Assembly (NCBI RefSeq): GCF_023159225.1
Contig: NC_063174.1
Span: 39,939,691 to 40,003,690 of the forward strand
DNA from: Perognathus longimembris pacificus
Taxonomy: Eukaryota > Chordata > Mammalia > Rodentia > Heteromyidae
Direction: 5' to 3'
DNA length: 64,000 nt
Positions 1 through 11,440 of this stretch are shown piece after piece (the stretch's first letter is position 1; each line of letters starts with the position of its first letter). Below the pieces are notes generated by a model. The model searched no databases. It was given only the letters and a program-made list of their open reading frames with translations, and was not told the DNA's origin. The translations under genes were made by a program, and so were the position numbers.

Positions 1-79
1 AGGAAGGAAGGAAGGAAGGAAGGAAAGAAGGAAGGAAGGAAGGAAGGAAGGAAGGAAGGAAGGAAGGAAGGAAGGAAAA
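1..79. repeat. (AAGG)n microsatellite
   Basis: Near-perfect tandem AAGG/GGAA repeat with one interruption; it continues past the left edge. Confidence 0.97.
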
Positions 80-81
80 GC

Positions 82-275
82 TAGGCACTATTGGCTCACA
101 TCTGAAATCACAATTATTGAGGAAGCTAGACTAGGAGAGATCAAGAGTTCTCAAGACATTATCTCCAAAATAATCAGCACAAAGCAAGGATGGAGGCATG
201 GCTCAAGTAGTAGAGTACCACCAGTCAAGCAAGTGTAAGATCCTGAGTTCAGACTCTTAATACCATTTTTTAAAG
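82..275 (+). repeat. composite B1/ID-type SINE, diverged
   Basis: 7SL-like left arm (ttggctcacatctgaaatc) followed by an ID-like right arm (atggctcaagtagtagagta), many substitutions. Confidence 0.7.
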
Positions 276-277
276 AT

Positions 278-340
278 GGCTGGAGGCATAGCTCCAGCAC
301 TTGCCTAGGCTAGCATGCTAGGTTTAATCCCCAGCACCTA
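278..340 (+). repeat. ID-like monomer SINE
   Basis: tRNA-derived unit with A-box-like (gcatagctccagcacttgcc) and B-box-like (ggtttaatcc) segments. Confidence 0.6.
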
Positions 341-612
341 AAAAGGAACGGGGGTTGGGGAGAGTCTAGACTCCTTCAAGCAGTCTGAACAATTATTACA
401 AGCTTCTGACTCATTAAACTTGATAATGGGTATGTGGAGACTCTTCCTACTATTTGATCTACATTTTCTGGGCATTTGACATCTTCCATAATAAAAAGCT
501 ATAATAATAGCAATAAACACTTAGATGCGCTAACTAAACACCACTTTCCTGATGGAGCTCAGGGGCTCTAAAATAAGTACTAACTTTTTGTGTTTAAAAA
601 AAAAAAAAACTA

Positions 613-824
613 GGGGCTGGGGATATGGCCTAGTGGCAAGAGTGCTTGCCCCGTATACATGAGGCCCTGGGTTCAATTCCCTAGCACCACATATATAGAA
701 AATGGCCAGAAGTGGCGCTGTGACTCAAGTGGCAGAGTGCTAGCCTTGAGCAAAAAGAAGCCAGGGACAGTGCTCAGGCCCTGAGTTCAAGGCCCAGGAC
801 TGGCAAAAAAAAAAAAAAAAAAAA
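613..824 (+). repeat. dimeric tRNA/ID SINE, young
   Basis: Full-length copy: tRNA-like left unit (tggcctagtggcaagagtgc), ID-like right unit and A tail. Flanked by a short aaaactag repeat. Confidence 0.9.
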
Positions 825-828
825 CTAG

Positions 829-1042
829 TGAGGTGCTGGTAGCTCACACCTGTAATCCTAGCTACTCAGGAAGCTGAGATCTGAGGATTGCGACTCGCAA
901 TCAGGAAAGTCCCTGAGACTCTTATCTCCAATTAACCACCAAAAAACGGGAAGTGGCACTGTGCTCAAAGTGGCAGCGCACTAGCCTTGAACAAAAGAGC
1001 TCAGGGAGAGCACCCAGGCCCTAAGTTCAAGCCCCACAACCC
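829..1042 (+). repeat. composite B1/ID-type SINE
   Basis: Left arm tagctcacacctgtaatcct, linker ccaattaaccacc, right arm with tggcagcgcactagccttga. Confidence 0.88.
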
Positions 1043-1188
1043 ACCCACCGCCCCACACACACACAAAATCTATATCTGGAAAGTATAAAAATTCAACATT
1101 GTTTACCCACACACACTCCCGTGTGGCTACAACCCACACCCAGGGAATTGTGTGTGTAAAAGAACACAGCATCCTCTCATAGGCTTTG

Positions 1189-1292
1189 TTTGTTTATGCC
1201 AAAACTGGGTCCTGAACTCGGGACCTCACGTTCTTGTTTGGCTTTTTCCACTCAAGGCTGGCACTCTACCACTTGAGCCACCACACCAAACC
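1189..1292 (-). repeat. SINE right arm, antisense
   Basis: Reverse-oriented ID-like right arm (ggctggcactctaccacttg). Confidence 0.75.
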
Positions 1293-2135
1293 CCCCCCAC
1301 CCCCATTCCCTTCCATGGGGTTCAAAGCATCTCCAGTTTCCTTATGATCCCACGCTCAACATCAATGGCATGATCTCAGGACAGTTTTAGAAAAGTCTGC
1401 GCATGCTCAGGAACTGCCTTTTATTTTGAACTCCTCAGTATTTTCCACCCTCCGTTGGTAGGCTGATCCCTGAATGCAAACCCCACCACGGGGAGAGTGG
1501 CTGTACTTGGGGTTGGACATCTGGCATTGAGCTCCCTCCTCCAGCCAGCCCTGGCACTTGGTGACTGTCAATTAGGGTGATCAAGTGGGCTGAGGTCCGG
1601 GGCCCCTCAATTATACCACTGTGCAGCCCAAAGGAAACTATCTAGGCCTTCAAAGCACTTGGCACCCGGGAGCCCCCACATGGAGGGTGTCATTGTTGGA
1701 GGCCCAGGACTGCCAAGGAGCATGCGCTCTGAGTATCCGGGCATTAGCATCAGAAGACACAGCCTGGCCGGCCGGCCAGCCAGCCAAGACAACTTGTTTC
1801 AGGCTCAGCTGCCCCCTCCTGTAGGATCCTGAAACCACATTGTGAGAACCCAAAGCAACAACGGGAGCAGGCAGCAGGAAGGCAGCGAGGGAAGAAAGCA
1901 AAGCAATTCCCAGCAGCAAAACTGTCCGAGGCTGGCGAACGAAGGGTAAGTCACTGGGGCTGGAAGGACACGGAGAAGCCGGTAAAGGGAAGCCTTCCCC
2001 GCTAGTGCTTTGTCCTTTGTGTTGTGCTTCTATTTTTGTTTGCGTTCTCTACGTTTAACCCAGAAACACCTCCCCAGAACTCACTCAGCCTGACCTTCCC
2101 AGGCTCCATTACTAAATCTCCCCTGTAGCTGCAAG
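1293..2135. other. unique intronic sequence
   Basis: DPF3 intron 1. No repeat or coding signal recognised. 1750-1790 is a GGCC/GCCAGCC-rich patch. Confidence 0.5.
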
Positions 2136-2645
2136 GTAATTTTTTAGACCATGAGCTGGATCCGAGTCACTTCCTAACTTAAACTCTCCCACAGCTGCTT
2201 ACTGCTTTGAGGATAAAGTTCACAACCCTTTAAAAGGGCCTACAGGCCCTGAATGTTCTGGCCTTTCCTGAGCTCTCCTATCAGGTCACAAGCTAGGCTT
2301 CTCTCCTTCTCTAGTGCTCCAGCCACATGGCTTTGTTTTCGGTCCTCTAACTGGCCACAGGACCCTTGTACATGCTATTCCCACTGCCTGGCATATCTCT
2401 TGTCCAAGGACACTTTCCTTCAACACACTATACCAAAACAATTCCCCTATTACTCTCTCTGGTATCTTCCTGGGCTTATAAACATATATCCCCACTTTTA
2501 TTTATCTATTTGTGGTTGTGCGACTCACGTCTGTCTTCTCCCCAAGTAAACCATGAGCTCCATGAGTGGAGAGTTCATATTGGCTTGGTGTGTCAGGTCC
2601 ATAGCAGGTGGCACATTGTCCGTGCCCAGTTAATGGAGGGTACGT
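2136..2645. repeat. L2-like LINE fragment
   Basis: Degraded but recognisable L2 3' hallmarks: cccttgtacatgctattccc, ctgcctggcatatct and taaaccatgagctccatgag. Orientation not assigned. Confidence 0.6.
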
Positions 2646-4145
2646 GCCTAGTAGCCAGCTGTCTGCAGACATAGGTGGGTGAAGAGACAAAAGTGAGGTG
2701 TAGACAGCAGAGCTTCTCAAAGCAGTCTTGGATGGGGTGGGATGGGGGGTGGGGTGCCTAGGATCTGAGAATTCTTCACTGTCACAGACCGGCAGTCACC
2801 AGTCACCCCGAGATCTCACACGGTCTCATATAAGCCCATCCCCAAAGGACAATGAGAAAACGACTTACCTCTTAGGAACTGGGGGGGCTGCATAGGGGCC
2901 AAGAGAAAGAAAGGGCGGGGTGGGAGGCGTGCCCACCTTCTCCATGCCCTCCCTTAGAGGCTGGGAGCAGGCCCCCAGCAGCAGAGATCCTCTCAGGAGC
3001 TGCAGACCCAGGCGGCTGGGTTATCTCTGAGCTCCCTCTCCCCACCACCACCCCACCCCCAGCCACAGAGGCGTGGGGGGCGGGCAGGAAGATTGAGAAC
3101 AGGCTGGCTTTCTACGTGGTTATCAGACACATGTCCATTCACGGGATGGAAAACAAGCTGAAGTTGAGATTCCCTGACTGAGCCACCGAGGCTCATCAAT
3201 TACACCACATGGGAAGAAGGAAGAAGACAAAAAAGAAATGTCCGATGGTTAAAAATAACACAGGGGTCTGGTGTTGGGAAGATCGGGAGCCTGGAATGCC
3301 AACTTGTCAAGCACAGGGCCCTGCCTGCCACCACAAGTGGGTCCTGGGAAGTTCGAGCGCGCGCGCACACACACATACACTGGCCAGCTTGGGAGGGCCA
3401 GGGCTGAACATGGTGCCAGCCACCACCACCCCCCCAGACAGCCATCCTGGGAAGCCCACCCACAAAGACCACCTCTGCACCTGCACCCCCTCCCCTAACT
3501 GGGGGACAGGATTTGGAGGGGTCAGGGAGAGTCATCGTCGAAGTTGCTTTAGGAACATCCATTCTTCTAACAGCCTTTACAAAGGCAGAAGATCTCTTTT
3601 CTGCTGGACGGTTATGGAAACTGAGGCATAGAGCTTGTGAATCCCTGCCTTCAGTCATGAAAGTTGGATCCTGAGCCTGCACCCAAGTCACAAGTCACCC
3701 CACAGCTGGCTTGCCACCCACCCGCTCCCTGGAATGAAAGAATCTTGAGCTCACAAGAACTGTAGGGCCCCAGACACCCCTTCCCCCCAAGAACTTGGGC
3801 ACACCAGCCTCACACTGCACACTAGCTCTCGTGGGAGGGAGTGGCTGGGGGTACAGGTGAGTAGTTGGGGGAGGAGGAGCTTATTCCTCCAGGTAAATCA
3901 CCTCAGCCTGCCCAGGAGAAAGCGCGGTGTCTTAGAAACCTGCCACACCCTGTCCTATTAGAACTAAGAAACCCATTCCTGGTCCACCAGGCCTGGAGCT
4001 CCAGGGGTCAGCGCTTCTGAGCTCCTCCTTGATTCCATCTCTGCACTGTGCTTTATTCACACCATGTGCAAGCTCCGTGTATTGCCCCCTCCCCCACCGC
4101 TCTGGCCAGTACCCAGCACACATCACAAAGGACTTAATTCCAGCA
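2646..4145. other. mostly unique intronic sequence with a Z-prone CG/CA run and a MIR trace
   Basis: No exon signal. Contains GT/GGGG-rich 2728-2756, an alternating purine-pyrimidine (CG)n(CA)n run at 3356-3380, and a MIR-like patch near 3605-3630 (tatggaaactgaggcatag). Confidence 0.5.
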
Positions 4146-4149
4146 GCTG

Positions 4150-4372
4150 GAGCTGAGAGCCAGTGGCTAGTGCCTGTCCTCTGGATACTTAGGAGGCTGA
4201 GATCAGAGGATCATGGTTCAAAGCCAGCCTGGTTAGGAAAGTCCTTGAAGACTCTTATCTCCAGTTGACCACCAGAAAACCAGAAGTGGTGCTGTGGCTC
4301 AAAGTGGTAGAGCACTAGGCTTGAGTAGAAAAAGAAAAAAAAAAGCTCAGGGACGGCGCCCAGGCCCTGCAG
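4150..4372 (+). repeat. composite B1/ID-type SINE
   Basis: Left arm tggctagtgcctgtcctctg and right arm tggtagagcactaggcttga. A G/C-only run of about 25 bases follows the 3' end. Confidence 0.85.
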
Positions 4373-4398
4373 GGGCGGGGGGGGGGGGGGCGGGGGGA
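4372..4398. repeat. G-rich tract
   Basis: Runs of 4, about 14 and 6 G separated by single C, directly after a SINE. Confidence 0.85.
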
Positions 4399-4915
4399 AG
4401 GCTGGAGGTGAAGGAGAGAGGGAGGGGCAAGGGGTTAGGAGGCCACCTGAGCTGGGGGTGCTGACCTTGACATGAAACATTACATAATGACTCCTTTATT
4501 CTGGACTCCGGAGGCCTTGGGGACACTTGACTACAAACTAAAAGAAAACACAGAAAAGAGAAGTAAGAGTTCACCGTAAGTTTTTTCTGCCTGAGGATTT
4601 GGAAAGCTAAGGTAGAGCTCACAGGAGCTGATGCGGGGACAGGAGGCTGCCCAAGGCCGTGCCTCTGGGTCCCTGTGAGGATGGGGACGTTTTAGAGTTT
4701 TATGTTATCCAGACCAGCTCATCTGGGAAACAAAGCAGATAAGCACTTGGGGCAACCCTTGGCAATAATGGAAGACTGTCCTAGCTATTGGAATTTCTTT
4801 GCTTCTGTATTTTCCTGTAAACTGAACACATCCCAGGCAGATAAGAATGAGTGAACAGGCCCAATACATTGAGCCTTCTCTGTTTGGCAGACTATAAAAT
4901 AATGAAACAAGAGTC
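4399..4915. other. unique intronic sequence
   Basis: Nothing recognised apart from GA-rich 4400-4435. Confidence 0.45.
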
Positions 4916-5088
4916 CTATTACTAGCTCACACTTGTAGTCCTACTTACTCAGGAGACTGAGATCTGAGGATCGTGGTTCAAAGCCAGTCCAGGCAAAAAA
5001 GTCTGTGAGACTCTTATCTCCAATGGACCACCAAAAAGCTGGAAGTGAGGCAATGGCTCAAGTGGTAGAGTGCCATCCTTGAATGAAA
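4916..5088 (+). repeat. composite B1/ID-type SINE, 3'-truncated
   Basis: Left arm and start of right arm, ending in a G run (5092-5108). Confidence 0.82.
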
Positions 5089-5110
5089 AGTGGGGGGGGG
5101 GGGGGGGGAA

Positions 5111-5400
5111 AGCCAGACACTGGTGGCTCAGGCCTGTAATCCTAGCGACTCAGGAGGCTGAGATCTAACAGTCCTGGTTTGAAGCCATCCCTGGCAGAAA
5201 AGTCTGTGAGATTCTTATCTCTAACAAACTATTCAAAAAAGCTGGAAGTGGTGCTGTGGCTCAAGTGGTAGAGCACTAGCCTTGAGCCCAAAGAGACTCA
5301 AGACAACGCCCAGGCACTGAGTTCAAGTCCTAGGACTGGAAAAAGAAAAAAAAATCTCAGGGACAGTGCCCAGGACCTGAGTTCAACCTCTAGTACCAAC
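5111..5400 (+). repeat. composite B1/ID-type SINE plus extra right-arm piece
   Basis: Complete element to 5342 (ggcctgtaatcctagcgact to gtcctaggactgg), then a second right-arm end (ctcagggacagtgcccagga) leading into the CA repeat. Confidence 0.85.
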
Positions 5401-5403
5401 GCA

Positions 5404-5406
<3 letters not shown>

Positions 5407-5453
<47 letters not shown>
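5407..5453. repeat. (CA)n microsatellite
   Basis: Uninterrupted ac/ca dinucleotide run at a SINE 3' end. Confidence 0.97.
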
Positions 5454-5454
<1 letters not shown>

Positions 5455-6170
5455 CCTATTCTCCAAGAACAGAAAAGTCCTGACACTCAGACTCACAAAC
5501 CAGCCAGGCTCCATCCTTCCCCTATCTCTGGATCTCCAGCACATGGTGGCAAATAACACCCACTGGTGTTCTCTGGGCCAAGAAATGATGGGCGCTTTCC
5601 ACACTTCCTAGAACTCTGTAGATAAGTGTGCATCTCAGCTACTACCTTGTGCAGGACTGACCTAAAATTGAATGGTCCAGACCTGTTTGCCATCCCCCAG
5701 AGACATGTGTAATTAGATAAAAATGAGGACAGAATATGTCTATGTATCTGTCATACTGGGATGGCTGCCCAGAAAGGAAATAAGCACCAGGAAGTGGGCA
5801 GCCCCGCTGATGTGCACCCTCCGTCCTGCAGGGCTAAGCACTGGGACTGGGGGAGAGACACCCAGAAGAACAGGCACCAGTGCATTACCACCTTTCTGCC
5901 CCGGCAGACATTGTCTGCACAGTTCTGTGTCTGCCTATATTCTGTGCATCATCACCAGCCTCGCCTGTGGCTTTCCATATTGAATGAGAGCTAGCTGATC
6001 ATCTCCTGGACTGACTAAAATCTGACTATCTATCTCCTCCTTAGATCTTCATCTTCTTGGCTCTGTGAGCCAAGCCTTTCCAAAGTGACACCTACTTTCC
6101 AACAGCCTGCCACAAGGGAGGATCTGGAGGGGAACTAACGCAGTACAAAGACATACAGAAGTCACAGGAT
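5454..6170. other. unique intronic sequence
   Basis: No repeats or exon signals recognised. Confidence 0.45.
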
Positions 6171-6172
6171 AA

Positions 6173-6403
6173 GCCGGAGCTGGTGACTCCTGCCTATCAT
6201 CCTAGCTACTTAGGAGGCTGAGATCTGAGGATTGCAGTATGAAGCCAGCCCAGGCAGGAAAGTCTGGCAGATTCTTAGCTCCATTAAACAACCAAACAAG
6301 CTGAAAGTAGAGCTGTGGCTCAAGTGGTAGAGTGCTAGCTTTGAACAAAAAGAAGGTCAGGGACAGAGTGCAGGTCCTGAGTTCAAGCCCCCCAGACCAG
6401 CAC
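6173..6403 (+). repeat. composite B1/ID-type SINE
   Basis: Left arm cctatcatcctagctactta, right arm tggtagagtgctagctttga, followed by a short GA run. Confidence 0.87.
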
Positions 6404-6610
6404 AAAAGAGAGAGAGGAGAGGTCACAGGAGAGATCAGAACTGCTCCCCGTATGAGAAGTAAAGGTACTGGCAGGAAATCCTTGTCTCACTGTCCAGGAA
6501 GCCATCTGCATTGGACACAGTTGGGACCCTGACTCCAAGAGCTACTTATCCATCTAGGCATCAATACTGTACAAAGCACACAGTAAGGATTCTTACAAAG
6601 AATACATTTC

Positions 6611-6910
6611 TAGCTGGGCACAGGGATTCACATCTATGATCCCAGCTGATCAGGAGAATTGAGGCTCAAGGCCAGTCCAAGGCAAAAAGTTCACCATGCC
6701 TCATCTAAGGCAATAAAAAGCTGGGTGCTGGTGGCTCACACCTGTTATCTCGGCTACTCAGGAGGCTGACACCAGAGGAATTCATGTCAGAGCCAGCCAG
6801 AACAGAAAATGGTTTCAAGGCTTTATCTGCAAAATAACCAGCAAAAAGCAGAGCTGGCAGCATGATAGAGCAAGCAAGCAGCTCTTCAGTTCAAACCCCA
6901 CTACTGTCAC
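6611..6910 (+). repeat. two tandem old B1/ID-type SINEs
   Basis: The first left arm (6611-6716) has lost its right arm. The second element (6717-6910) is complete but diverged. Confidence 0.7.
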
Positions 6911-6930
6911 GAGTAAATTAATCTTTTAAA

Positions 6931-7100
6931 AGCCAGGCACAATGTGGTAGATTTATCATCCCAGCTATATGGGAAGTATAACTAGGAAGACTGCAGTCCA
7001 GGACAACTCAAGCAAAAGTAAGATCCTATTTGAAAAATAATAAAAACAAGAAGCACTGGGATGTGTTTCAAAAGTGGCACAGTGTTGGCTCCAACATGTG
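6931..7100 (+). repeat. old B1-like SINE
   Basis: Diverged left arm (atttatcatcccagctatat) and traces of an ID-like right arm. Confidence 0.55.
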
Positions 7101-7206
7101 ACTGGGCTGAAGCTCCCTCAAAGTTTGATAGAGCAGACAGTAGACTCTCACTAGATTTCAACCTTGGGATAAGTCATTAAAGCACTCACATCTGCTGGTC
7201 TTCTTT

Positions 7207-7421
7207 TTTTTGTTTGTTTTGGTTTTTTGGCCAGTCCTAGGCCATGAACTCAGGGCCTGAGCACTGTCCCTGGCTTCTTTTTTGCTCAAGGCTAGCACTC
7301 TGCCACTTGAGCCACAGCGCCACTTCTGGCCATTTTCTGTATATGTGGTGCTGAGGAATCGAACCCAGGGCCTCATGTATACGAGGCAAGCACTCTTGCC
7401 ACTAGGCCATATCCCCAGCCC
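7207..7421 (-). repeat. dimeric tRNA/ID SINE, antisense, with 16-bp target duplication
   Basis: T-rich tail first, then the reverse-oriented element ending atatccccagccc. Exact 16-bp repeats tctgctggtcttcttt flank it at 7191-7206 and 7422-7437. Confidence 0.93.
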
Positions 7422-7439
7422 TCTGCTGGTCTTCTTTAC

Positions 7440-8100
7440 ATTAAACATTAAAAAAAAAAAAAAGCCAGGTGCTGGTGCCTCTTCCAAATGCCACCATTAA
7501 GGCAGAGGGTGAGAAACATGTCCATTCTAAAGGCAAATCATTCGCTTGGGAAGTTCCCATTTACTTATTAAACATCTACTAGCCTAGCGCCTCCAGAAAG
7601 AAAGGCATGGGCAGCCCTGGCCTTCCAGGGCCTTACACTGTAATCAGCCACAGACAAGAATGTCTGTGCCTGGGATGGGAGTAGAGCATGCGCAGGACTG
7701 AGGGGGGCGGGGGGAGGAGGTTCGGGCAGGACAGGGATAGTCAGTACAGCCTGGGGGGTCAGCAAGGGCTGCACCCAAGACATCTGGGGCAGGCTGGAGC
7801 TGGAGGACAGCTGAGCTGCCTGTCTCCAGAAGCCACATGCAGGTGGGTGACGTGACCATGACCAGAACAAAACGAGTGGTGCTTCCCTCGAGCAGGGATA
7901 CAAAGCATCCTTTCAGACTGACAAATTCATCCCCACCTCTCATCTGAAGCTCTCACCAGAGAGCCCGGGCATCTGGAAGGCACCCACAGATGGGCTCCTG
8001 GGGACTGTGAATCTTGCCCACAACCACAAGCCGACATTTGCATCTAGATGTGTTTTTCCCCTCTAGGGAGAGGATCTACAACTTTGCTAAGCTTCTTTTT
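7440..8100. other. unique intronic sequence
   Basis: Contains an A run (7449-7462) and a G-rich patch (7700-7716); nothing else recognised. Confidence 0.45.
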
Positions 8101-8104
8101 GCTT

Positions 8105-8310
8105 GTTTGGTTATTTGTTTGTTTGTTTCTCCTTGCTAAGCAAGTGCTCCACCACCTAAGTCACATTCCTAGTCCTTTGGCTTTTAGTTTGCTTTTCAGT
8201 TAGGGTCTTGCACTTGTACACTTTTACCTGGTCTTGGACTGTGATCCTCTTCCCTTCTGCCTTCTGAGCAGCTAGCTAAGACTACAGGCATGCATCACCA
8301 TACGCAGACG
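8105..8310 (-). repeat. old B1/ID-type SINE, antisense
   Basis: Degraded reverse-oriented ID (aagcaagtgctccaccacct) and left arm (agctagctaagactacaggc). Confidence 0.6.
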
Positions 8311-9165
8311 TTTTCCTAGGAGTCTGGAAGGAGTCTGTGAGTGCCAAGGAAGGAAGGAAGAAGAAATACCCCATGGCACAGAGTAGCCTGAGCACAAAGC
8401 CAGCTTTTCCCTTCACCATTTCCTGTACACAGCTGAGTTCCTGACATAGATAGGTTATGTAGGTTTTCAGGACTGGCAGAGCTAAAAGGAGGAGAGGAGC
8501 ACTCTAGGATAAGGAGGTAGAAAGAAATTCACCATTTCCATCACCAAAACAGACTTCCGCCTATACTGACTCTTCCTCGAGAACTAGCCTAGACTTTAAA
8601 ACCCTGTACCTCTTTTCCTAGGACACAGGAAATAAGACCTTCTCAGAGCCAACACTGTAAACTAAACTCCCCAAATGTGAATACAAGTCACCCAGGGCCA
8701 TTCACTACAATCCCCCAGATCAGGCGCAAAACTTCGCTGGCAGTTGCCTAGCACAGTTAACCCTGAAGACTTATCACCAAATCAAAATGCCAAAAGGGTA
8801 TTGTGTAGAACACATTGGCTCTGAGAAACAGCCCCTAGGTAGGCCTGTCGGCCAGGCCTCTGTGCTGTTCTTGGGATCCAAGAAGACTTGGCAGCCCAGT
8901 GAGGGATGGGACTCGGAGCTGTGCCAATGGTTGTTGGTCCACCACTGAGAAGTGGCCATGAGAAGGGAAACTGAGGGTTGAAGGAGAAAACAGCTCAGCT
9001 AGAGAAGAAATAGGCACCTCCTCACTTCTCCTTTCAGAGTATCCCAGCCATTACTCTCCCAAGTAGTTGCTAAGCAGATGCCAAGCAGGCAATGGAAGCA
9101 AGTCTTAGCTACACCCTTAACCAGCTCTGCCCTAAAGCCAGCATCCTGATGTAGTACCTAGCACC
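8311..9165. other. unique intronic sequence
   Basis: No repeat or coding signal recognised. Confidence 0.45.
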
Positions 9166-9167
9166 CT

Positions 9168-9378
9168 CCGTTCCAGGCCTGGTGGTACTTCTATCGTCCC
9201 AGCTACTTGGGAGGCAAAGACAAGTAGGATCACCTAATCAGTTTGAATACTAGCCTGGGAGTACACAGTGAGAGACAGACTGGTATTAAAAAATAAAATA
9301 GGAGCTGAGGATCTAGCTCCATGGAAGAGCATTTACATGGCAAATGCAAAGCCCTGAGGTGGGTCCTCAGTTCCACAA
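9168..9378 (+). repeat. old B1-like plus ID-like SINE
   Basis: B1-like ctatcgtcccagctacttgg and an ID-like second unit (gctccatggaagagcattta). Confidence 0.65.
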
Positions 9379-9410
9379 ATAAATATAGAAATACATAAAA
9401 TAAAATAGCC

Positions 9411-9608
9411 ACTTATGCCAGGTCATGCCTGTAATTCTAGTGACTTAGGAGGCTGAGATCTGAGGATCGTGGTTCAAAGCCAGCCTGGGCAAGAAAGTCT
9501 GTGAGACTCTTATCTCCAATGAACCACAAAAATCCTGAGTGGCACTATGGCTCAAGTGGTAGAGCACTAATCTTGAACACAAAAGCTCAAGGCCCAGGAC
9601 CAGCAGAA
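9411..9608 (+). repeat. composite B1/ID-type SINE
   Basis: Left arm tgcctgtaattctagtgact, right arm tggtagagcactaatcttga. Confidence 0.85.
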
Positions 9609-9621
9609 ATAAAAATTTTAA

Positions 9622-9845
9622 AAATATCCAATTGCTACTGGCTCATTCCTGTAATCCTAGCTACTCAGGAAACCAAGATCTAAGAATCAAGGCCCCAAGC
9701 AAAAGTGTCTATAAAACCCTACCTCCAACTAACCAGCAACAAAAGCTGGACTGGGGGAATGGCTCAAGTGGCAGCATGACCAGTATAAGCAAAACCAAAA
9801 CCAAGCAAGAACATGAGACCCTGAGTTCAAGCCCTAGTACTGGCG
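9622..9845 (+). repeat. composite B1/ID-type SINE
   Basis: Left arm ttcctgtaatcctagctact; the right arm ends gccctagtactggc directly at the TA repeat. Confidence 0.82.
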
Positions 9846-9846
<1 letters not shown>

Positions 9847-9899
<53 letters not shown>

Positions 9900-9933
9900 T
9901 ACTATATAATATATACATATATATATATATATA
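9847..9933. repeat. (TA)n microsatellite
   Basis: TA run of about 25 units, broken by tctactatata, then a second shorter run. Confidence 0.96.
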
Positions 9934-10078
9934 TTCTACTCCCCTATATAAGGCTGAGTAGACAGGAAGATAACCCTCAAAGTCAAACAGCTCAGACTGA
10001 ACTCCAGAAGCAGTTTTTAGCCAACTCTTCAGGGCAGGCACATCTCTGGATCCCACAAGCATAAAAAATGCAAAGAAA

Positions 10079-10372
10079 TCCAGGCGCTGGTGGCTCACGC
10101 ATGTAATCCTAGCTACTCAGGAGGCTGAGATCTGAGGATTGTGGTTCAAAACCAGCAGGAAAGTCTATGAGACTCTTATCTCCAATTAACTACCAAGTAA
10201 GCTGGAGGTGGCGTTGTGGCTCAAGAAGTACAACACTAGCCTTGAGCACAAAAGCACAAAGACAGTGCCCAAGCCCTCAATTCAAGCCCTAGCATGAGAA
10301 TTAAAGCCATTAAAGAAGAGCTGGAAGCATGGCTCAGGTGCAAAGCCCTGAGTCCCAACCCCAGTACTACCA
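10079..10372 (+). repeat. composite B1/ID-type SINE followed by an ID-like monomer
   Basis: Element to 10300 (gcatgtaatcctagctactc to gccctagcatgag), then an ID-like unit at 10317-10372 (gcatggctcaggtgcaaagc). Confidence 0.8.
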
Positions 10373-10415
10373 AATTAATTAATTAAAAGACCCAAAGAGG
10401 CCTCTTTTCCTAAAG

Positions 10416-10500
10416 CCCCCCTCTCTCTTTTCCTTTCTCTCCTTCTTTCTTTCTTTCTTCCTTCCTTTTTCACCTTCCTCCCTTCCTTCTTTCCTTTCTG
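10416..10500. repeat. polypyrimidine (CTTT/CCTT) tract
   Basis: Nearly pure C/T run with cttt and cctt units. Confidence 0.85.
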
Positions 10501-10639
10501 TTAATGAAAAGCTCAGAAACTCGTGCAGCAAAAATGAAGTGAGACTGGCTTTCCTAAGACAAACTTTCCAATCCCAACCATCATTCAGACCAGCCCTGGG
10601 ACGGCGGGGAACTCGGGAGGAAGACGTTGGAAATCCACC

Positions 10640-11110
10640 ATCCTTGCCCTGCAAAGGTCTTAGGGCCAGGAGAAGGGGCCAATAAATATCTCAATCTGCA
10701 GGAAGAGCAAATGCAGAAGTCAAACAACCACAAATAAGGTGGATATAAATCCAGATAAAATATTAAAATCATTAAATGGCTGCTGCTCCCTGAAGATTGG
10801 GAAAAATGAAGAGAGTTAATTAAAAGCAATCTCCATGCACTGCTGAGCCGGCCAGCTCTGATAAATCAACAGCTGGGGCTGCTGTGGAGGGCAGGGGCGG
10901 GGCTAGGAAGGGGGTCTGCGACACAGAGAGCTGTGACGGTGATTTGAACACAGTGACTTAAGTTGCATGTCTTATTAAATACTTTATGACGGCTAAATAA
11001 AGTTGTTCTTCAGAGAGGGAAAATTAAACAAAAGAATAGAGAGGATGAGTACCAAATATCATCAATTGTCTTATGGGGCTGTCACTTCTGACATTATCCC
11101 TCAAAACGGA
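10640..11110. promoter_or_regulatory. candidate conserved non-coding element
   Basis: Repeat-free AT-rich stretch, with gagttaattaaaagcaat, an E-box cagctg (10870-10875) and tgacttaagttgcatgtctt. Composition resembles developmental enhancers in first introns; conservation was not tested. Confidence 0.35.
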
Positions 11111-11192
11111 GGCTTCCACGTTTCTTCTTTCTACCTGATCTGCAAAAGTAGATGAGTCTTTTATCTTCTAAAATCTCTCAACAAAAGCTCAG

Positions 11193-11440
11193 GCTAATCT
11201 GGACACTGATAACTCCTGTCTGTAATCCTGGCTACTCTCCTAATCACTCTGGAGACTGAGATCTGAGGATCGCAGTTTGAAGCCGGCAGGGGCAGGAAAG
11301 TCTGTGCAACTCTTATCTCCACTAAACTACCTGAAAAGCCAGTAGTGAAGCTGTGGCCCAAGTGGTAGAACCTAGCTTTGTGCAAAAAGAAACTCAAAGG
11401 ACAGTGCCCAGGCCCTGAGTGCAAGCCCTAGGACAGGCAC
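11193..11440 (+). repeat. composite B1/ID-type SINE with internal duplication
   Basis: The left arm carries about 18 extra bases (ctcctaatcactctggag) between two copies of its middle; the right arm is standard. Confidence 0.8.

Noticed and set aside
3200..3691. Open frame of 163 codons, minus strand
   Set aside because: Runs through CA/CG repeats and poly-C; low-complexity translation, no splice or family support.
9709..10098. Frames rich in alternating Ile-Tyr over TA repeats (also 30 kb and 41.6 kb)
   Set aside because: Direct translation of TA dinucleotide repeats; not genes.
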